The notes beneath the pieces are model-generated. The model was not told the origin of the DNA, made no database searches, and saw nothing but the letters and a program-made list of their open reading frames with translations. Positions 13,288 through 22,184 of a DNA stretch of 35,394 bases are shown piece by piece (position 1 is the stretch's first letter; each line of letters opens with the position of its first letter). The stretch comes from Lachnospiraceae bacterium (GTDB lineage Bacteria; Bacillota; Clostridia; Lachnospirales; Lachnospiraceae), in the NCBI GenBank assembly GCA_900770785.1, contig CAAGLJ010000096.1:1-35394 (forward strand), given 5' to 3'. The translations under genes were made by a program, and so were the position numbers.

Positions 13288-15285
13288 CTAATCCAGGGTA
13301 AAGGAATCTGCCATCTGTTTTAAGCTCTGTGCACATTCATTTAGCTGCTGGCTGATAGCAGTATTTTCTTCTGCACTGGCTGCGTTGTTTTCTACGATTC
13401 CTGCAACCTCCTTCAGCTCTTCGTTAATTCCCTCTATTGCTTTTTGCTGTTTCTCCACAAACTCCACAATTTCGTCAATATGATGCTTGGACTGAACAGA
13501 GTCGTCCATTCCCTGCTGAATCGTTGCGGAAGTAGCCGTAACCAATTTCTTCCCCGTAAAAACAGCAGCCTGGGATTCTTCAATCAGCTTATTGATATTC
13601 TCACTTGCCTGCGCACTGGAAGCAGCGAGTGTGCTGATCTCACCTGCAACAACGGCAAAGCCTCTTCCTGCCTCTCCTGCCCGGGCAGCCTCAATGGAGG
13701 CATTTAACGAAAGCAGGTTTGTCTGAGCCGCAATATCCTTGATTATTCCTACAAAACCTGCAATTTCATCATAACAGGACTGGATGCTTTCCATAGCTTT
13801 CACCAGCTCAGTCATCTCACGATTTCCATCCTCCAAATGGGTCTTCGTAAGCTCTGCAATATCCCGAATGCTTACCGCACGTTCCGTAATCCGTTTTGTC
13901 TGCTCCGTCAGCTCCGCCATATCCTTCGACACATTGCTCACAGATTCATTCTGCATGGAAGCACTCTGTGCCACATTCTCCGTTGTCATATCTAATTTAT
14001 CCGCAAACTCCAGAACATTCTCAGCCTCCCGGATAATTTGTTTAAAGGTCTTGCTTAAATTTTTGATAATACTTTCCAGCGCTTCCTTGATCTGCACATA
14101 GCTGCCTTTAAAATCCCCATCAATCTTAACCGTCAGGTTCTTATCTGAAATAGCGGTAACCGTATCTGAAATACTCTCAATATAAAACTTAAGACCGGTA
14201 ATCGTTTCATTAATAGAATCCGTCAGTCTTTCAATTTCCATTGAGTTCTTCTCTTCATCAAATATTACCGTCAAATCGCCCTCTGCAATTCTGGTCATTT
14301 TCCCACTGATGGATTCCAGCGGACGGAATAAAACGCCGACTCTCCTGTTAATATTCCTCCTTGCAATAGCAGTCGTAATGAAACAAATAAGCAGATTTAC
14401 TATAAAAACTACTACAAAGAAAAGCTCTATCAGGGATAAATCCTTTATGGAAATCACTTTCCATCCTGTAATCGAGGAGGTACTGCCAATACCTATTTTC
14501 AAGCCTCCTTTATAATCTGTGAAAACCCTGGTAGCCATGTCTCCTTCAATGAAAAACTGATACTTGCCTGAATTAACCTCCTGTACAGTAGATATCTTAT
14601 CCGCAGTCATGGAATATTCTGCATTAGGATGTACAAGAATTTCTCCCTTTGCCGTAGTTAAAAATATATAGTTCTCTCCTGCAAAGCTTTCCTGAATAAG
14701 AGAAGTTAAATCGTCCGTGTACAAATCCATTCCCACTACTCCCATCAGCTTCCCATTATTATAGGTTGCTTTGGCCAGAGTAATGCAAATCCCTCCGGTC
14801 TTCATATCCACATAGGGTTCGGATACAAAAACCTTCTGGGGATTGGCCTGTGCACCTATATACCAATCCCTCTTCGTTACATCAACGCCCGGAGTGGGTT
14901 CCCACCCTCCACTCATAATGACAATATTCTCGTCATAACAGCTATAAACTGCTGAAATCTGATCATCCATCACTACCATAGAATCTACATACTTCTGAAC
15001 AGCAGAGCTGTCTGTGAGAATTCCGCTGCTGACTCCGGCTGCAATTGCCTCCAGAACACTTATCTTATTCTGCATGGCAGAATCGATCATCTCCGTATAC
15101 TCTCTGGCAGATCTGCGGTTGTCCCGCTGCTCATATATGATAATAAAAAAGCCTCCTATAAGAATAGATTCCAGACATACAATAATCAACGCACGGCATA
15201 AACTCGCGGCAACTGTACGCCCAATCCTGCTGCTCAGCCTCTCCTTCACCACTTCATTCTCAAGTCCATTTCTGCTCATGTTCAT
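13288..15285 (-). CDS. Methyl-accepting chemotaxis protein with dCache_1 sensor (B)
   Basis: I take the ATG at 15,283-15,285 (MNMSRNGLENEVV), eight bases after AGGAG, giving 665 residues; the longer frame overlaps the upstream gene. Helix 1 is at about residues 31-51, a double-cache extracellular domain at 55-280, helix 2 at about 286-309, then HAMP and a signalling domain with AAQTNLLSLNASIEAARAGE. The cache pocket shows R139, W141, Y142, Y158, D160 and D187, spaced as in the amino-acid-binding motif of dCache_1 receptors; the first tyrosine of that motif is replaced by V134. It follows chemoreceptor C by 41 bases and is probably its operon partner. Confidence 0.93.
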   Translation of the reverse strand: MNMSRNGLENEVVKERLSSRIGRTVAASLCRALIIVCLESILIGGFFIIIYEQRDNRRSAREYTEMIDSAMQNKISVLEAIAAGVSSGILTDSSAVQKYVDSMVVMDDQISAVYSCYDENIVIMSGGWEPTPGVDVTKRDWYIGAQANPQKVFVSEPYVDMKTGGICITLAKATYNNGKLMGVVGMDLYTDDLTSLIQESFAGENYIFLTTAKGEILVHPNAEYSMTADKISTVQEVNSGKYQFFIEGDMATRVFTDYKGGLKIGIGSTSSITGWKVISIKDLSLIELFFVVVFIVNLLICFITTAIARRNINRRVGVLFRPLESISGKMTRIAEGDLTVIFDEEKNSMEIERLTDSINETITGLKFYIESISDTVTAISDKNLTVKIDGDFKGSYVQIKEALESIIKNLSKTFKQIIREAENVLEFADKLDMTTENVAQSASMQNESVSNVSKDMAELTEQTKRITERAVSIRDIAELTKTHLEDGNREMTELVKAMESIQSCYDEIAGFVGIIKDIAAQTNLLSLNASIEAARAGEAGRGFAVVAGEISTLAASSAQASENINKLIEESQAAVFTGKKLVTATSATIQQGMDDSVQSKHHIDEIVEFVEKQQKAIEGINEELKEVAGIVENNAASAEENTAISQQLNECAQSLKQMADSFTLD

Positions 15286-15326
15286 TTGTATTTCTCCTGA
15301 ATCACTACTTTCTTCCCCTGTATTTC

Positions 15327-17201
15327 CTACTGCTCCACTCCACATACATGAAGCAGATTTTCTACCTCTTCAGCCATCGTTGTAGAGATTTGATTACTGC
15401 TCTGTGCAATTTCCACATTCTGCTCCACTACCTGGCGAATGCGGGTAAGCTCTTTCATGGCATCGGCAACGATTTCCGCATTTTTCTTCACCATAGCCGC
15501 AATCTCTTCTACGCGTCCTCCTGTTTTTTCCACTTCCTCTGCCATAGTCTCATAACTAGCGGTAGTATGGTCACTGATTGCCTTTCCTTTCTCTACAGAA
15601 GAAATGGAATTCAAAATAAGTTCTCTGGTCTCCTGGGCTGCCAGAGTACTTCTTGCTGCCAGCTCACCTACCTGAACAGCCACCACAGCGAAGCCCTTAC
15701 CCTGTTCTCCTGCTCTTGCCGCCTCTATGGAAGCATTAAGTGAAAGCATATTCGTCTGCTTTGCAATAGAGTCTATCTCACTGATAATCTTCTCAATCTT
15801 CGTTGCAGTTTCACTGATTTCCACAATAGATTTTTCCAGTTCTTCCATATGTACACGGCTTTCGGACATCCTGTTGACCGTTTCATGGGTAGTATCAGAA
15901 ATCTCCTCGGATGCCTTGGCACTCTGCTCAAGCTCCTCCACCAGCCTGTTCATCGTATCCTCAAGTATCTTTACCGTTTCCTTTTGTTCCTCTGCCCCAC
16001 GATAGGTGGAATCTGCATTATTCATGGTTTCCGTAGCAGAAACATTTAAACTGCCGCAAATGCCGCGCACCGCTGTGATCAGCTGCTTATTGGCCTCTGC
16101 TTCTTCCTTCTCCGAAGTAATCAGCTCCTCATTCTTCTTCATTTCTCTGTTTATTTTGTCAAGCATACCGTTGATGCCATCACTAAGATCCTTAAACTCA
16201 GGGCTGGAATTTTCCTCCAAATGAACGCTGTAGTCCCCCTGGCCAATCTTCTCAACTACTGCAATAACATTGACCAGACTGTTGAGAACATATCTTTGTA
16301 CCAGCCATCGCATCATATACAGAATGATACCTACTAAAATAACAACACATGCGGAAATCAGAGCAGTAGGCAGAATCACACTGCCCCAAAATACCAGCAC
16401 AGGACTTTCAACGCCTACTAAAAAGCTGCCCCATTCTTTTTGAGTATAGTACATTGTGCCGCTGCCCGTACTGTTCCTTCCAGCACCTGCTCCCTCCCGG
16501 TAGCCTGCACTCTTATATTCTCTGCCAATAAAATTAGAATCCGCATGATAAAGTATACTTCCGGTTTCTTTGTCAATAATATAACAGTCCTGTTCTTCAC
16601 TGTTAAGTCCTGAAAAAATCTCATCATAGCTCTTGGCAAAAAGCTCTTCCAGCTTTCTTGGGCGTATTCCCACCTGGACGAAGCCTTCTCCATCCCCTCT
16701 TGCTACACCACTGTATGACATTAATGTGCCTTCAGCACTATTTGGCTGTGGCTCCTGGGTAATCTCCAGGGAAGGATCCTCCAGTATCTTTAAAAATTCT
16801 GCTGATTGTTCACCACTGGCCATATCAAAGCCAATATACTCTTTAATTGTACTGTTCGTAATGATTCCGTTTCCATCAATTACGTGCAGCTCATCTACCC
16901 CCATTGCCTCTCCAAGTCTGTTCAACTCTGATGGATTCTGCAAAAGATTGGGCTGTCTGGACAATATATGAGCGAAGGCCCTTGTCTTATCCATAGCCTC
17001 CATTGCCAGCAGCTCTTTCATCAGGGCAATACTGTTTTCCTGTTCCTCCAACTTCTGCTCCATCTGTTCAATAGTCTTTATTGAACTTGCAGCAAAAGAC
17101 TTTTGTGCCGTAATCAGCATCCATACATCCACTATCAGCAGCAAGGCGACGATGGAAATAGCTGAACAGATTAGCAGCTTCTTATAAAATAATTTCTTCA
17201 T
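15327..17201 (-). CDS. Methyl-accepting chemotaxis protein (paralogue C)
   Basis: The 624-residue transducer is laid out like paralogue A: helix 1 at about 10-32, a double cache-like extracellular region, helix 2 near 275-297, HAMP, and a signalling tip with AKQTNMLSLNASIEAARAGE. N-termini (MKKLFYKKL.ICSAI), sensor blocks (YIGFDMASGEQSAEFLKILE) and C-termini (VENLLHVC..EQ) match paralogue A closely, so a duplication is clear. The most divergent parts are in the membrane-proximal sensor, suggesting related but different ligands. The start follows AAGGAG. Confidence 0.93.
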   Translation of the reverse strand: MKKLFYKKLLICSAISIVALLLIVDVWMLITAQKSFAASSIKTIEQMEQKLEEQENSIALMKELLAMEAMDKTRAFAHILSRQPNLLQNPSELNRLGEAMGVDELHVIDGNGIITNSTIKEYIGFDMASGEQSAEFLKILEDPSLEITQEPQPNSAEGTLMSYSGVARGDGEGFVQVGIRPRKLEELFAKSYDEIFSGLNSEEQDCYIIDKETGSILYHADSNFIGREYKSAGYREGAGAGRNSTGSGTMYYTQKEWGSFLVGVESPVLVFWGSVILPTALISACVVILVGIILYMMRWLVQRYVLNSLVNVIAVVEKIGQGDYSVHLEENSSPEFKDLSDGINGMLDKINREMKKNEELITSEKEEAEANKQLITAVRGICGSLNVSATETMNNADSTYRGAEEQKETVKILEDTMNRLVEELEQSAKASEEISDTTHETVNRMSESRVHMEELEKSIVEISETATKIEKIISEIDSIAKQTNMLSLNASIEAARAGEQGKGFAVVAVQVGELAARSTLAAQETRELILNSISSVEKGKAISDHTTASYETMAEEVEKTGGRVEEIAAMVKKNAEIVADAMKELTRIRQVVEQNVEIAQSSNQISTTMAEEVENLLHVCGVEQ

Positions 17202-17234
17202 ATACCTTCTCCTTAGTAAAACAGACTTTTTCCT

Positions 17235-17263
17235 ATTTTATGCTATTACATGTCTATTTTCAA
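17235..17263 (-). promoter_or_regulatory. Sigma-A-like promoter of chemoreceptors C and B
   Basis: TTGAAA (17,258-17,263) and TAAAAT (17,235-17,240) on the minus strand are 17 bases apart. The start would be about 25-30 bases upstream of the ATG. No sigma-28-type motif, common for chemotaxis genes, was evident. Confidence 0.6.
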
Positions 17264-17360
17264 GTAATTTCTTTCCGACTTATTTATGTATCTTGTTCTT
17301 TTTTTGTGTTTTTTGTCACTTCCTTTAAGAAAGATAAATTATCAGACTGTTTTTCTATCA

Positions 17361-17401
17361 AAAAAACGGCTGCCTTGCTTATAACAGCGAGACAGCCGTT
17401 T
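17361..17401 (-). terminator. Terminator of the flavodiiron protein operon
   Basis: A 9-bp perfect stem, AAACGGCTG/CAGCCGTTT, is followed on the minus strand by a run of T. It is 35 bases after the flavodiiron stop. Confidence 0.9.
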
Positions 17402-17435
17402 CTCAAATTTACTCTATCCCTAACCAGTCAGGGAA

Positions 17436-18656
17436 TTATTTCTTTTCATTGATACTATCAACAATGGCATCAACCAGCATATCCAACTCTGCCTCTTTGT
17501 CGGGCAACAATGCAGAAGAAAGGCTTACTCGTTCATTCAAAACGGTCATGTTCTTTAATTCCTCATCCAGATATTTCTGAATCAGATCACCAGCCTTGCA
17601 AGCCCAGGAACCATTTTCCATGATGGCAAAGGTTCTGTTCTGCAGGTTAAGAGCCTTCATATCTGCTAAATAATTGTGAATTACAGGATAGATTCCCAGG
17701 TTATAGGTTACAGACGCAATAACGATATGGCTGCAACGGAAGGTCTCGGAAATCAGGTAAGACACATGGGTATTGGATACATCATATACTTTTGTATTGG
17801 TAACACCCTTGTCTGCCAGTTTGGAAGCTAATGCCTGTGCAGCTGCTTCAGTATTACCATACATGGAAGCATAAACGATCATAACCGCATCATCTTCAGG
17901 AGTATAGCTGCTCCAATGCTGATATTTGTCGATAAGGTATCCCAAATCATTACGCCATACAGGACCATGTAAAGGGCAGATTATTTTAATCTTATCCAGA
18001 ACTCCTGCAGCCTTTCCTAATAAAAACTGTACCTGAGGACCGTACTTTCCTACGATATTGGTATAGTATCTACGAGCCTCATCAATCCAGTCTCTGTCAA
18101 AATTCACTTCGTCGTTGAACAGCTTACCATCCAGTGCGATGAAGGAACCGAAAGCATCCGCTGAGAATAAAACACCATTGGTAAGATCCAGGGTTACCAT
18201 AGCCTCAGGCCAGTGAACCATAGGTGCACCAACGAAGGTAACAGTATGACCACCGAAACAGTAGGTATCTCCTTCTTTTACTTCAATCAACTCATGTCCG
18301 TCAATATCAAAGCCAAACTGACGCATGAACATGAAGGCCTTCTCTGTACTGATTACTTTACACTTGGGATAACGAAGCAGAATCTCCTCAACGGAAGCAC
18401 CATGGTCAGGCTCCATATGGTTGATTAACAGTACATCCAGCTCCCTGTCTCCCAGTAAATGATCAAGATTCTCAAGCAGCTGACGGCATGCAGACCAGTC
18501 TACCGTATCAAACAATACGGTCTGCTCATCCAACAGCAGATAAGAGTTGTAGGAAACACCCTGGGGAATGGGGTGAATATTTTCAAACAGGGCAAGACGG
18601 TGATCATTGGCACCTACCCAGTACAGGTCATCGGTAACTTTTCTGACACAATGCAT
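17436..18656 (-). CDS. fprA: Flavodiiron protein, FprA type (O2/NO reductase)
   Basis: The 406-residue protein pairs a metallo-beta-lactamase-like diiron domain (about 1-250) with a flavodoxin domain (about 257-400). Iron ligands are visible: H80-x-E82-x-D84-H85 (NHMEPDHG), H148 (MVHWPEAM), D167 (SADAFG) and H230 (PLHGPVW). The FMN loop is YASMYGNTE (262-270). Class A proteins reduce O2 to water, or NO to N2O, with electrons from rubredoxin. The gene follows, by 33 bases, a fusion protein ending in a rubredoxin domain, with its own TAGGAGG site. This strongly suggests an electron donor-acceptor pair in one operon protecting an anaerobe from oxygen. Confidence 0.95.
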   Translation of the reverse strand: MHCVRKVTDDLYWVGANDHRLALFENIHPIPQGVSYNSYLLLDEQTVLFDTVDWSACRQLLENLDHLLGDRELDVLLINHMEPDHGASVEEILLRYPKCKVISTEKAFMFMRQFGFDIDGHELIEVKEGDTYCFGGHTVTFVGAPMVHWPEAMVTLDLTNGVLFSADAFGSFIALDGKLFNDEVNFDRDWIDEARRYYTNIVGKYGPQVQFLLGKAAGVLDKIKIICPLHGPVWRNDLGYLIDKYQHWSSYTPEDDAVMIVYASMYGNTEAAAQALASKLADKGVTNTKVYDVSNTHVSYLISETFRCSHIVIASVTYNLGIYPVIHNYLADMKALNLQNRTFAIMENGSWACKAGDLIQKYLDEELKNMTVLNERVSLSSALLPDKEAELDMLVDAIVDSINEKK

Positions 18657-18689
18657 AATATAATCCTCCTATTCTTATTCTCAAAATTC

Positions 18690-20603
18690 TTATGGTTTAA
18701 CTTCAATGAAGCTGGTTTTCTCTTCTGCACACTCAGGACATACCCATTCTTCAGGCAGTTTCTCGAAGAGTGTTCCAGGGAATACTTCTGCATCCTCATC
18801 TCCAACAGCAGGATCGTACTCGTATCCGCATCCAAGACATACATAGGTACTCCATGAAGGTTTCTCCTTCTTAGGTGTAGGACGTTTCATCTTAACCATA
18901 GGAGGAGCAGGCTGCTTCTCACCGGTTCCTAATGCTTCTGCTAACAGAGGCATAATTTCATTCAAATCACCTACAATACCGTAATCACAGTTTTTAAAGA
19001 TAGGTGCATTACCATTCTTATTGATTGCTACGATGGTAGAAGCATCCTTGATACCCTTTAAGTGCTGAACCGCACCGGAGATACCGCAGGCAATATACAG
19101 GTTGCCCACAAATTTCTGTCCGGACATACCCACATAACGATTCAACGGTACATAGCGCAAGGTTTCTGCTACAGGACGGGAAGAACCGAGTGCTGCACCT
19201 GCTGCTCTTGCAAGCTGCTCAGCCAGCTTCATATTCTTCTTCTCACCGATACCCTTACCTACGCTGACAACTCTTTCTGCCTGAGTGATAGGTGTATCAA
19301 TAGCGATACCTACATTGAAATCATGTCCATCAGCCTTCAGGTTTTCAACCAAAGCAGCAACCTTCTCTGCTGCTGTTCCTTCTTTCAGGATCATTCTCTT
19401 TCTTGCACCGGTTACAGGCTGTTTCTTCTTAGGTGCTCCCACAGCAGCCGCTGATTTAGGCTCTTTACCAAGAATATTAGCAGCAATAACCACTCTCTGG
19501 ATTTCGTTGGTACCTTCGTAAATAGTGGTAATTTTAGCATCACGGTACATACGCTCCACATCGGTACCCTTCAAATAGCCTGCACCACCATAAATCTGAA
19601 CTGCATCATTACATACTTCCAGAGCAATATCGGATGAATACATCTTAGCCATAGCTGCTTCCATTCCATAAGGCTCATGAGCTTCCTTTAATTCAGCTGC
19701 AGAGTAATTCAGAAATCTTGCACAGCGCAGCTTGGTAGCCATGTCTGCAATTTTGAAGGAAATAGCCTGCTGGAACGCAACGGGCTTATCAAACTGAATA
19801 CGATCCTTTGCATATTCTACTGCACTTTCAAATGCTCCCTGTGCAATACCAAGTGCCTGGGAAGCGATACCGATACGTCCGCCGTCCAGAGTTGCCATTG
19901 CAATTTTGAAGCCCTGTCCTTCTTTACCAAGCAGATTCTCCTTGGGAACCTTAACGTCATTGAATAATAACTGACGGGTTGCGGAAGAACGGATACCTAA
20001 TTTATCATAGTGATCACCGAATTCAAATCCCTTCCATCCTTTTTCCACGATGAAAGCACTGATACCTCTGGTTCCAATATCAGGAGTAGTTACTGCAAAA
20101 ACAACATATGTATCTGCTTCACCACCATTGGTGATGAAGATTTTCTCACCATTCAGGATATAGTGATCGCCATTTAATACAGCAGTGGTTTCTGTACCGC
20201 CTGCATCAGAACCGGCATTAGGCTCTGTTAAGCCGAAAGCAGCAATCTTTTCACCCTTCGCACAGGGGGTAAGATATTTCTGCTTCTGCTCTTCGTTACC
20301 GAAAGCAAAAATAGGCCAGGAGCCCAGGGAAACATGGGCAGAGAGAATAACACCGAATCCACCGTCTACTCTGGACAGCTCCTCTACTGCGATTGCATAG
20401 CTCAGAGCATCCAGCCCCATTCCGCCATACTCCTTAGGGAAAGGAATACCCATCCATCCCTTCTTTGCCATCATCTTAACCTGTTCCATGGGGAAGTGAT
20501 TTTCCTGATCCCACTGGAAGGCGTAAGGTTTTACTTCTGTCTCGGCAAATTCACGAATCTGCTGACGAAGATTCTCATGTTCCTGTGTTGTTTTGAAGCT
20601 CAT
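18690..20603 (-). CDS. Three-domain fusion: acyl-CoA dehydrogenase - EtfA FAD domain - rubredoxin
   Basis: The protein has 637 residues. Residues 1-380 are a complete acyl-CoA dehydrogenase: FGLTEPNAGSDAGG at 123-136, the FAD-binding end AVQIYGGAGYLKGTDVERMY, and catalytic glutamate E363 in IYEGTNEIQR. Residues about 430-560 match the C-terminal FAD-binding domain of EtfA: SSRPVAETLRYVPLNRYVG at 474-492, SGAVQH at 509-514, and IVAINKNGNAPIF. No EtfA N-domain or EtfB part is present. Residues 585-637 are rubredoxin with C589/C592 and C622/C625. An electron path acyl-CoA to FAD to FAD to iron is built into one chain. The linkers are Lys/Pro-rich. AAAGGAGG precedes the ATG. The flavodiiron gene follows. 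Confidence 0.93.
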   Translation of the reverse strand: MSFKTTQEHENLRQQIREFAETEVKPYAFQWDQENHFPMEQVKMMAKKGWMGIPFPKEYGGMGLDALSYAIAVEELSRVDGGFGVILSAHVSLGSWPIFAFGNEEQKQKYLTPCAKGEKIAAFGLTEPNAGSDAGGTETTAVLNGDHYILNGEKIFITNGGEADTYVVFAVTTPDIGTRGISAFIVEKGWKGFEFGDHYDKLGIRSSATRQLLFNDVKVPKENLLGKEGQGFKIAMATLDGGRIGIASQALGIAQGAFESAVEYAKDRIQFDKPVAFQQAISFKIADMATKLRCARFLNYSAAELKEAHEPYGMEAAMAKMYSSDIALEVCNDAVQIYGGAGYLKGTDVERMYRDAKITTIYEGTNEIQRVVIAANILGKEPKSAAAVGAPKKKQPVTGARKRMILKEGTAAEKVAALVENLKADGHDFNVGIAIDTPITQAERVVSVGKGIGEKKNMKLAEQLARAAGAALGSSRPVAETLRYVPLNRYVGMSGQKFVGNLYIACGISGAVQHLKGIKDASTIVAINKNGNAPIFKNCDYGIVGDLNEIMPLLAEALGTGEKQPAPPMVKMKRPTPKKEKPSWSTYVCLGCGYEYDPAVGDEDAEVFPGTLFEKLPEEWVCPECAEEKTSFIEVKP

Positions 20604-20639
20604 AATTTTCCTCCTTTTACATTATATAATCTGTTTTTG

Positions 20640-20661
20640 TTAAATTACCCGGTTGACTTAA
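20640..20661. promoter_or_regulatory. Candidate operator between the Rrf2 gene and the fusion gene
   Basis: A 22-bp imperfect palindrome centred on ACCCGGTT has TTAA at both ends and 8 of 11 positions symmetrical. It lies 37 bases before the fusion-gene ATG, in the short gap after the Rrf2 gene. Its position fits a binding site for that regulator. No convincing promoter was found in this gap, since the only TATAAT is too close to the RBS, so read-through from the Rrf2 promoter is likely. Confidence 0.4.
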
Positions 20662-20691
20662 TATGTAGCTCATAAAAACTTTCATATACGC

Positions 20692-21099
20692 TTATTCTGA
20701 ATTTGTCAAAAAATATATGCTGTGGCTGGCCAGTTCATCCTGTAAGTGCTTTTGAATATTGGCCAGCTTTCTGCGAATCCCACAGGCACTTCCGCAGTTT
20801 TTCTCCCATGTACATTCATAGCCAAGCTGCATACAGGCATTAATCTGATAATCCTCGCCCATGACTTCCAGCAAATCATAAAGACTCAACTGTTTTAAAT
20901 CATAGCTCAATGAACAGCCGCCATTACTTCCCCGGGTATTATGCACGATTCCTGCCTTGGACAGCTTTGCAATTATTTTATAGGCAAACTGCTGCGGAAT
21001 CGCTTCCCGTTCGCAAAGAGCCTTCATGGTATGCCTTTGTCCATCCCCTAAGGTTCGTAAAATACGGAGGGCATAATCCGTTTCTCGAGTGATTATCAT
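20692..21099 (-). CDS. Rrf2-family transcriptional regulator (iron-sulfur type)
   Basis: The product is 135 residues from the ATG at 21,097-21,099, the family-typical start MIITRETDYALRILRTLGDG; the upstream extension in the same frame covers the promoter and is not coding. It has a winged-helix domain with ALCEREAIPQQFAYKIIAKL and the wing TRGSNGGCSL. The cysteines C89, C96, C102 and C106 fall in the loop where Rrf2 proteins such as IscR and NsrR bind an Fe-S cluster. It probably senses oxygen, NO or iron-sulfur status and controls itself and the downstream fusion/flavodiiron genes. Confidence 0.88.
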   Translation of the reverse strand: MIITRETDYALRILRTLGDGQRHTMKALCEREAIPQQFAYKIIAKLSKAGIVHNTRGSNGGCSLSYDLKQLSLYDLLEVMGEDYQINACMQLGYECTWEKNCGSACGIRRKLANIQKHLQDELASHSIYFLTNSE

Positions 21100-21129
21100 A
21101 GCACGCTTCTCTCTCACATATTTTTTATT

Positions 21130-21158
21130 ACCATACCATTCCTGATAAACTTTGTCAA
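21130..21158 (-). promoter_or_regulatory. Promoter of the Rrf2 - fusion - fprA operon
   Basis: TTGACA (21,153-21,158) and TATGGT (21,130-21,135) on the minus strand are separated by 17 bases. The start would be about 25 bases before the Rrf2 ATG. Confidence 0.75.
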
Positions 21159-21226
21159 GATATTTTGTACAAATAGTTTTGCTTTTTTCTTCTTTTTTCC
21201 TCAAAGTTGCACATACGATTTTAGTC

Positions 21227-21271
21227 AAAGCAAGTTTATATACGTCAAAATGACTTATGTAAACTTGCTTT
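21227..21271. promoter_or_regulatory. Long inverted repeat upstream of the Rrf2 promoter
   Basis: Perfect 12-bp arms, AAAGCAAGTTTA and TAAACTTGCTTT, are separated by 21 bases that also pair partly (ACGTCA/TGACTT). It lies between the truA terminator and the Rrf2 promoter. It has no T-run, so an upstream operator or cruciform site is more likely than a terminator. Confidence 0.5.
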
Positions 21272-21295
21272 AAGATATCACCAAAAGCTTAAAAT

Positions 21296-21339
21296 AAAAA
21301 AGGGATAAAGCCTCAATAATTCCATGGACTTTATACCCT
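21296..21339 (-). terminator. Terminator of the ecf-truA operon
   Basis: AGGGATAAAGCC (21,301-21,312) pairs with GGACTTTATACCCT (21,326-21,339) with one bulge, and a T-rich run follows on the minus strand. Confidence 0.8.
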
Positions 21340-21433
21340 GTTTTGTACATGATATTCATTTAATTTTAAATATTAGCCTGGCATTAATTCGCTCATTTCA
21401 AGAATTTCAAAAAGTCTATCTAATTATATCAAT

Positions 21434-22171
21434 TTATAAAAAGTCATACTGTACCAGCACTAATCCCTTCGCCGGAGCCGTCGGACCGGCCTTACTTCTA
21501 TCCCGGGCTTCGAGTATTCCGGTTATTTCTTCCGGCCTTATCCTGCCTTTCCCCACTTCCATCAGCGTTCCCGCAATAATTCTGACCATGTTATAGAGAA
21601 AACCGTTTCCTGTCACCCGGATCCGAATTAAGGAATCCTCCTTTTCCACCTGTAGATTATGGATTTTTCTAACCGTCGTTTCTGCCGTACTTCCTGCCGC
21701 ACAGAAGCTGGCAAAATCATGCTCTCCAATCAGATAAAGGGCGGCCCTTTGCATTTTTGCGACGTCCAGCGGCACATAAGTAAAGTGCGCATAACGCTGC
21801 AGCAGAGGGTTTTCAAATTCTTCGTTTAAAATACGATATTCATAGGTTTTACAGGAGGATACCTTCCGGGGGTGAAAATCCTCCTTAACTTCCTCAGAAT
21901 GTCGGATGCGGATATCCTCCGGTAAGCGCTGATTCAGGGCATAGGAAAATTTATTCCCGGGTATTCTGCTGTTGGTATCAAAAACTGCAATATTGCACAG
22001 ACCATGTACTCCCGCGTCGGTTCTGCTGGCACCGATAACCACCGTTTCCTCCTTTAACAGAGCGGATAAATGCTTATTCAGTTCTCCCTCTATGGTGGCA
22101 CACCCGGGCTGAAACTGCCAGCCATGATAGGCAGTACCATCATAGGCCACTGTCAGTTTTATTCTTCTCAT
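21434..22171 (-). CDS. truA: tRNA pseudouridine(38-40) synthase TruA
   Basis: The 245-residue protein is full length. The catalytic aspartate is D52 in GASRTDAGVHG. LTVAYDGTAYHGWQFQPG at the start and NGFLYNMVRIIAGTL in the C-terminal domain are family signatures. It makes pseudouridine in the anticodon arm of many tRNAs. It follows ecfT by 13 bases, as in many Firmicutes where ecfA1-ecfA2-ecfT-truA precede rplM-rpsI. Here the operon ends after truA. Confidence 0.96.
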   Translation of the reverse strand: MRRIKLTVAYDGTAYHGWQFQPGCATIEGELNKHLSALLKEETVVIGASRTDAGVHGLCNIAVFDTNSRIPGNKFSYALNQRLPEDIRIRHSEEVKEDFHPRKVSSCKTYEYRILNEEFENPLLQRYAHFTYVPLDVAKMQRAALYLIGEHDFASFCAAGSTAETTVRKIHNLQVEKEDSLIRIRVTGNGFLYNMVRIIAGTLMEVGKGRIRPEEITGILEARDRSKAGPTAPAKGLVLVQYDFL

Positions 22172-22184
22172 TCAGCCACATCCT

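Noticed and set aside
20621..20626. TATAAT directly before the fusion gene as a promoter
   Set aside because: Initiation from it would fall inside the Shine-Dalgarno sequence, so it could not make a translatable message.
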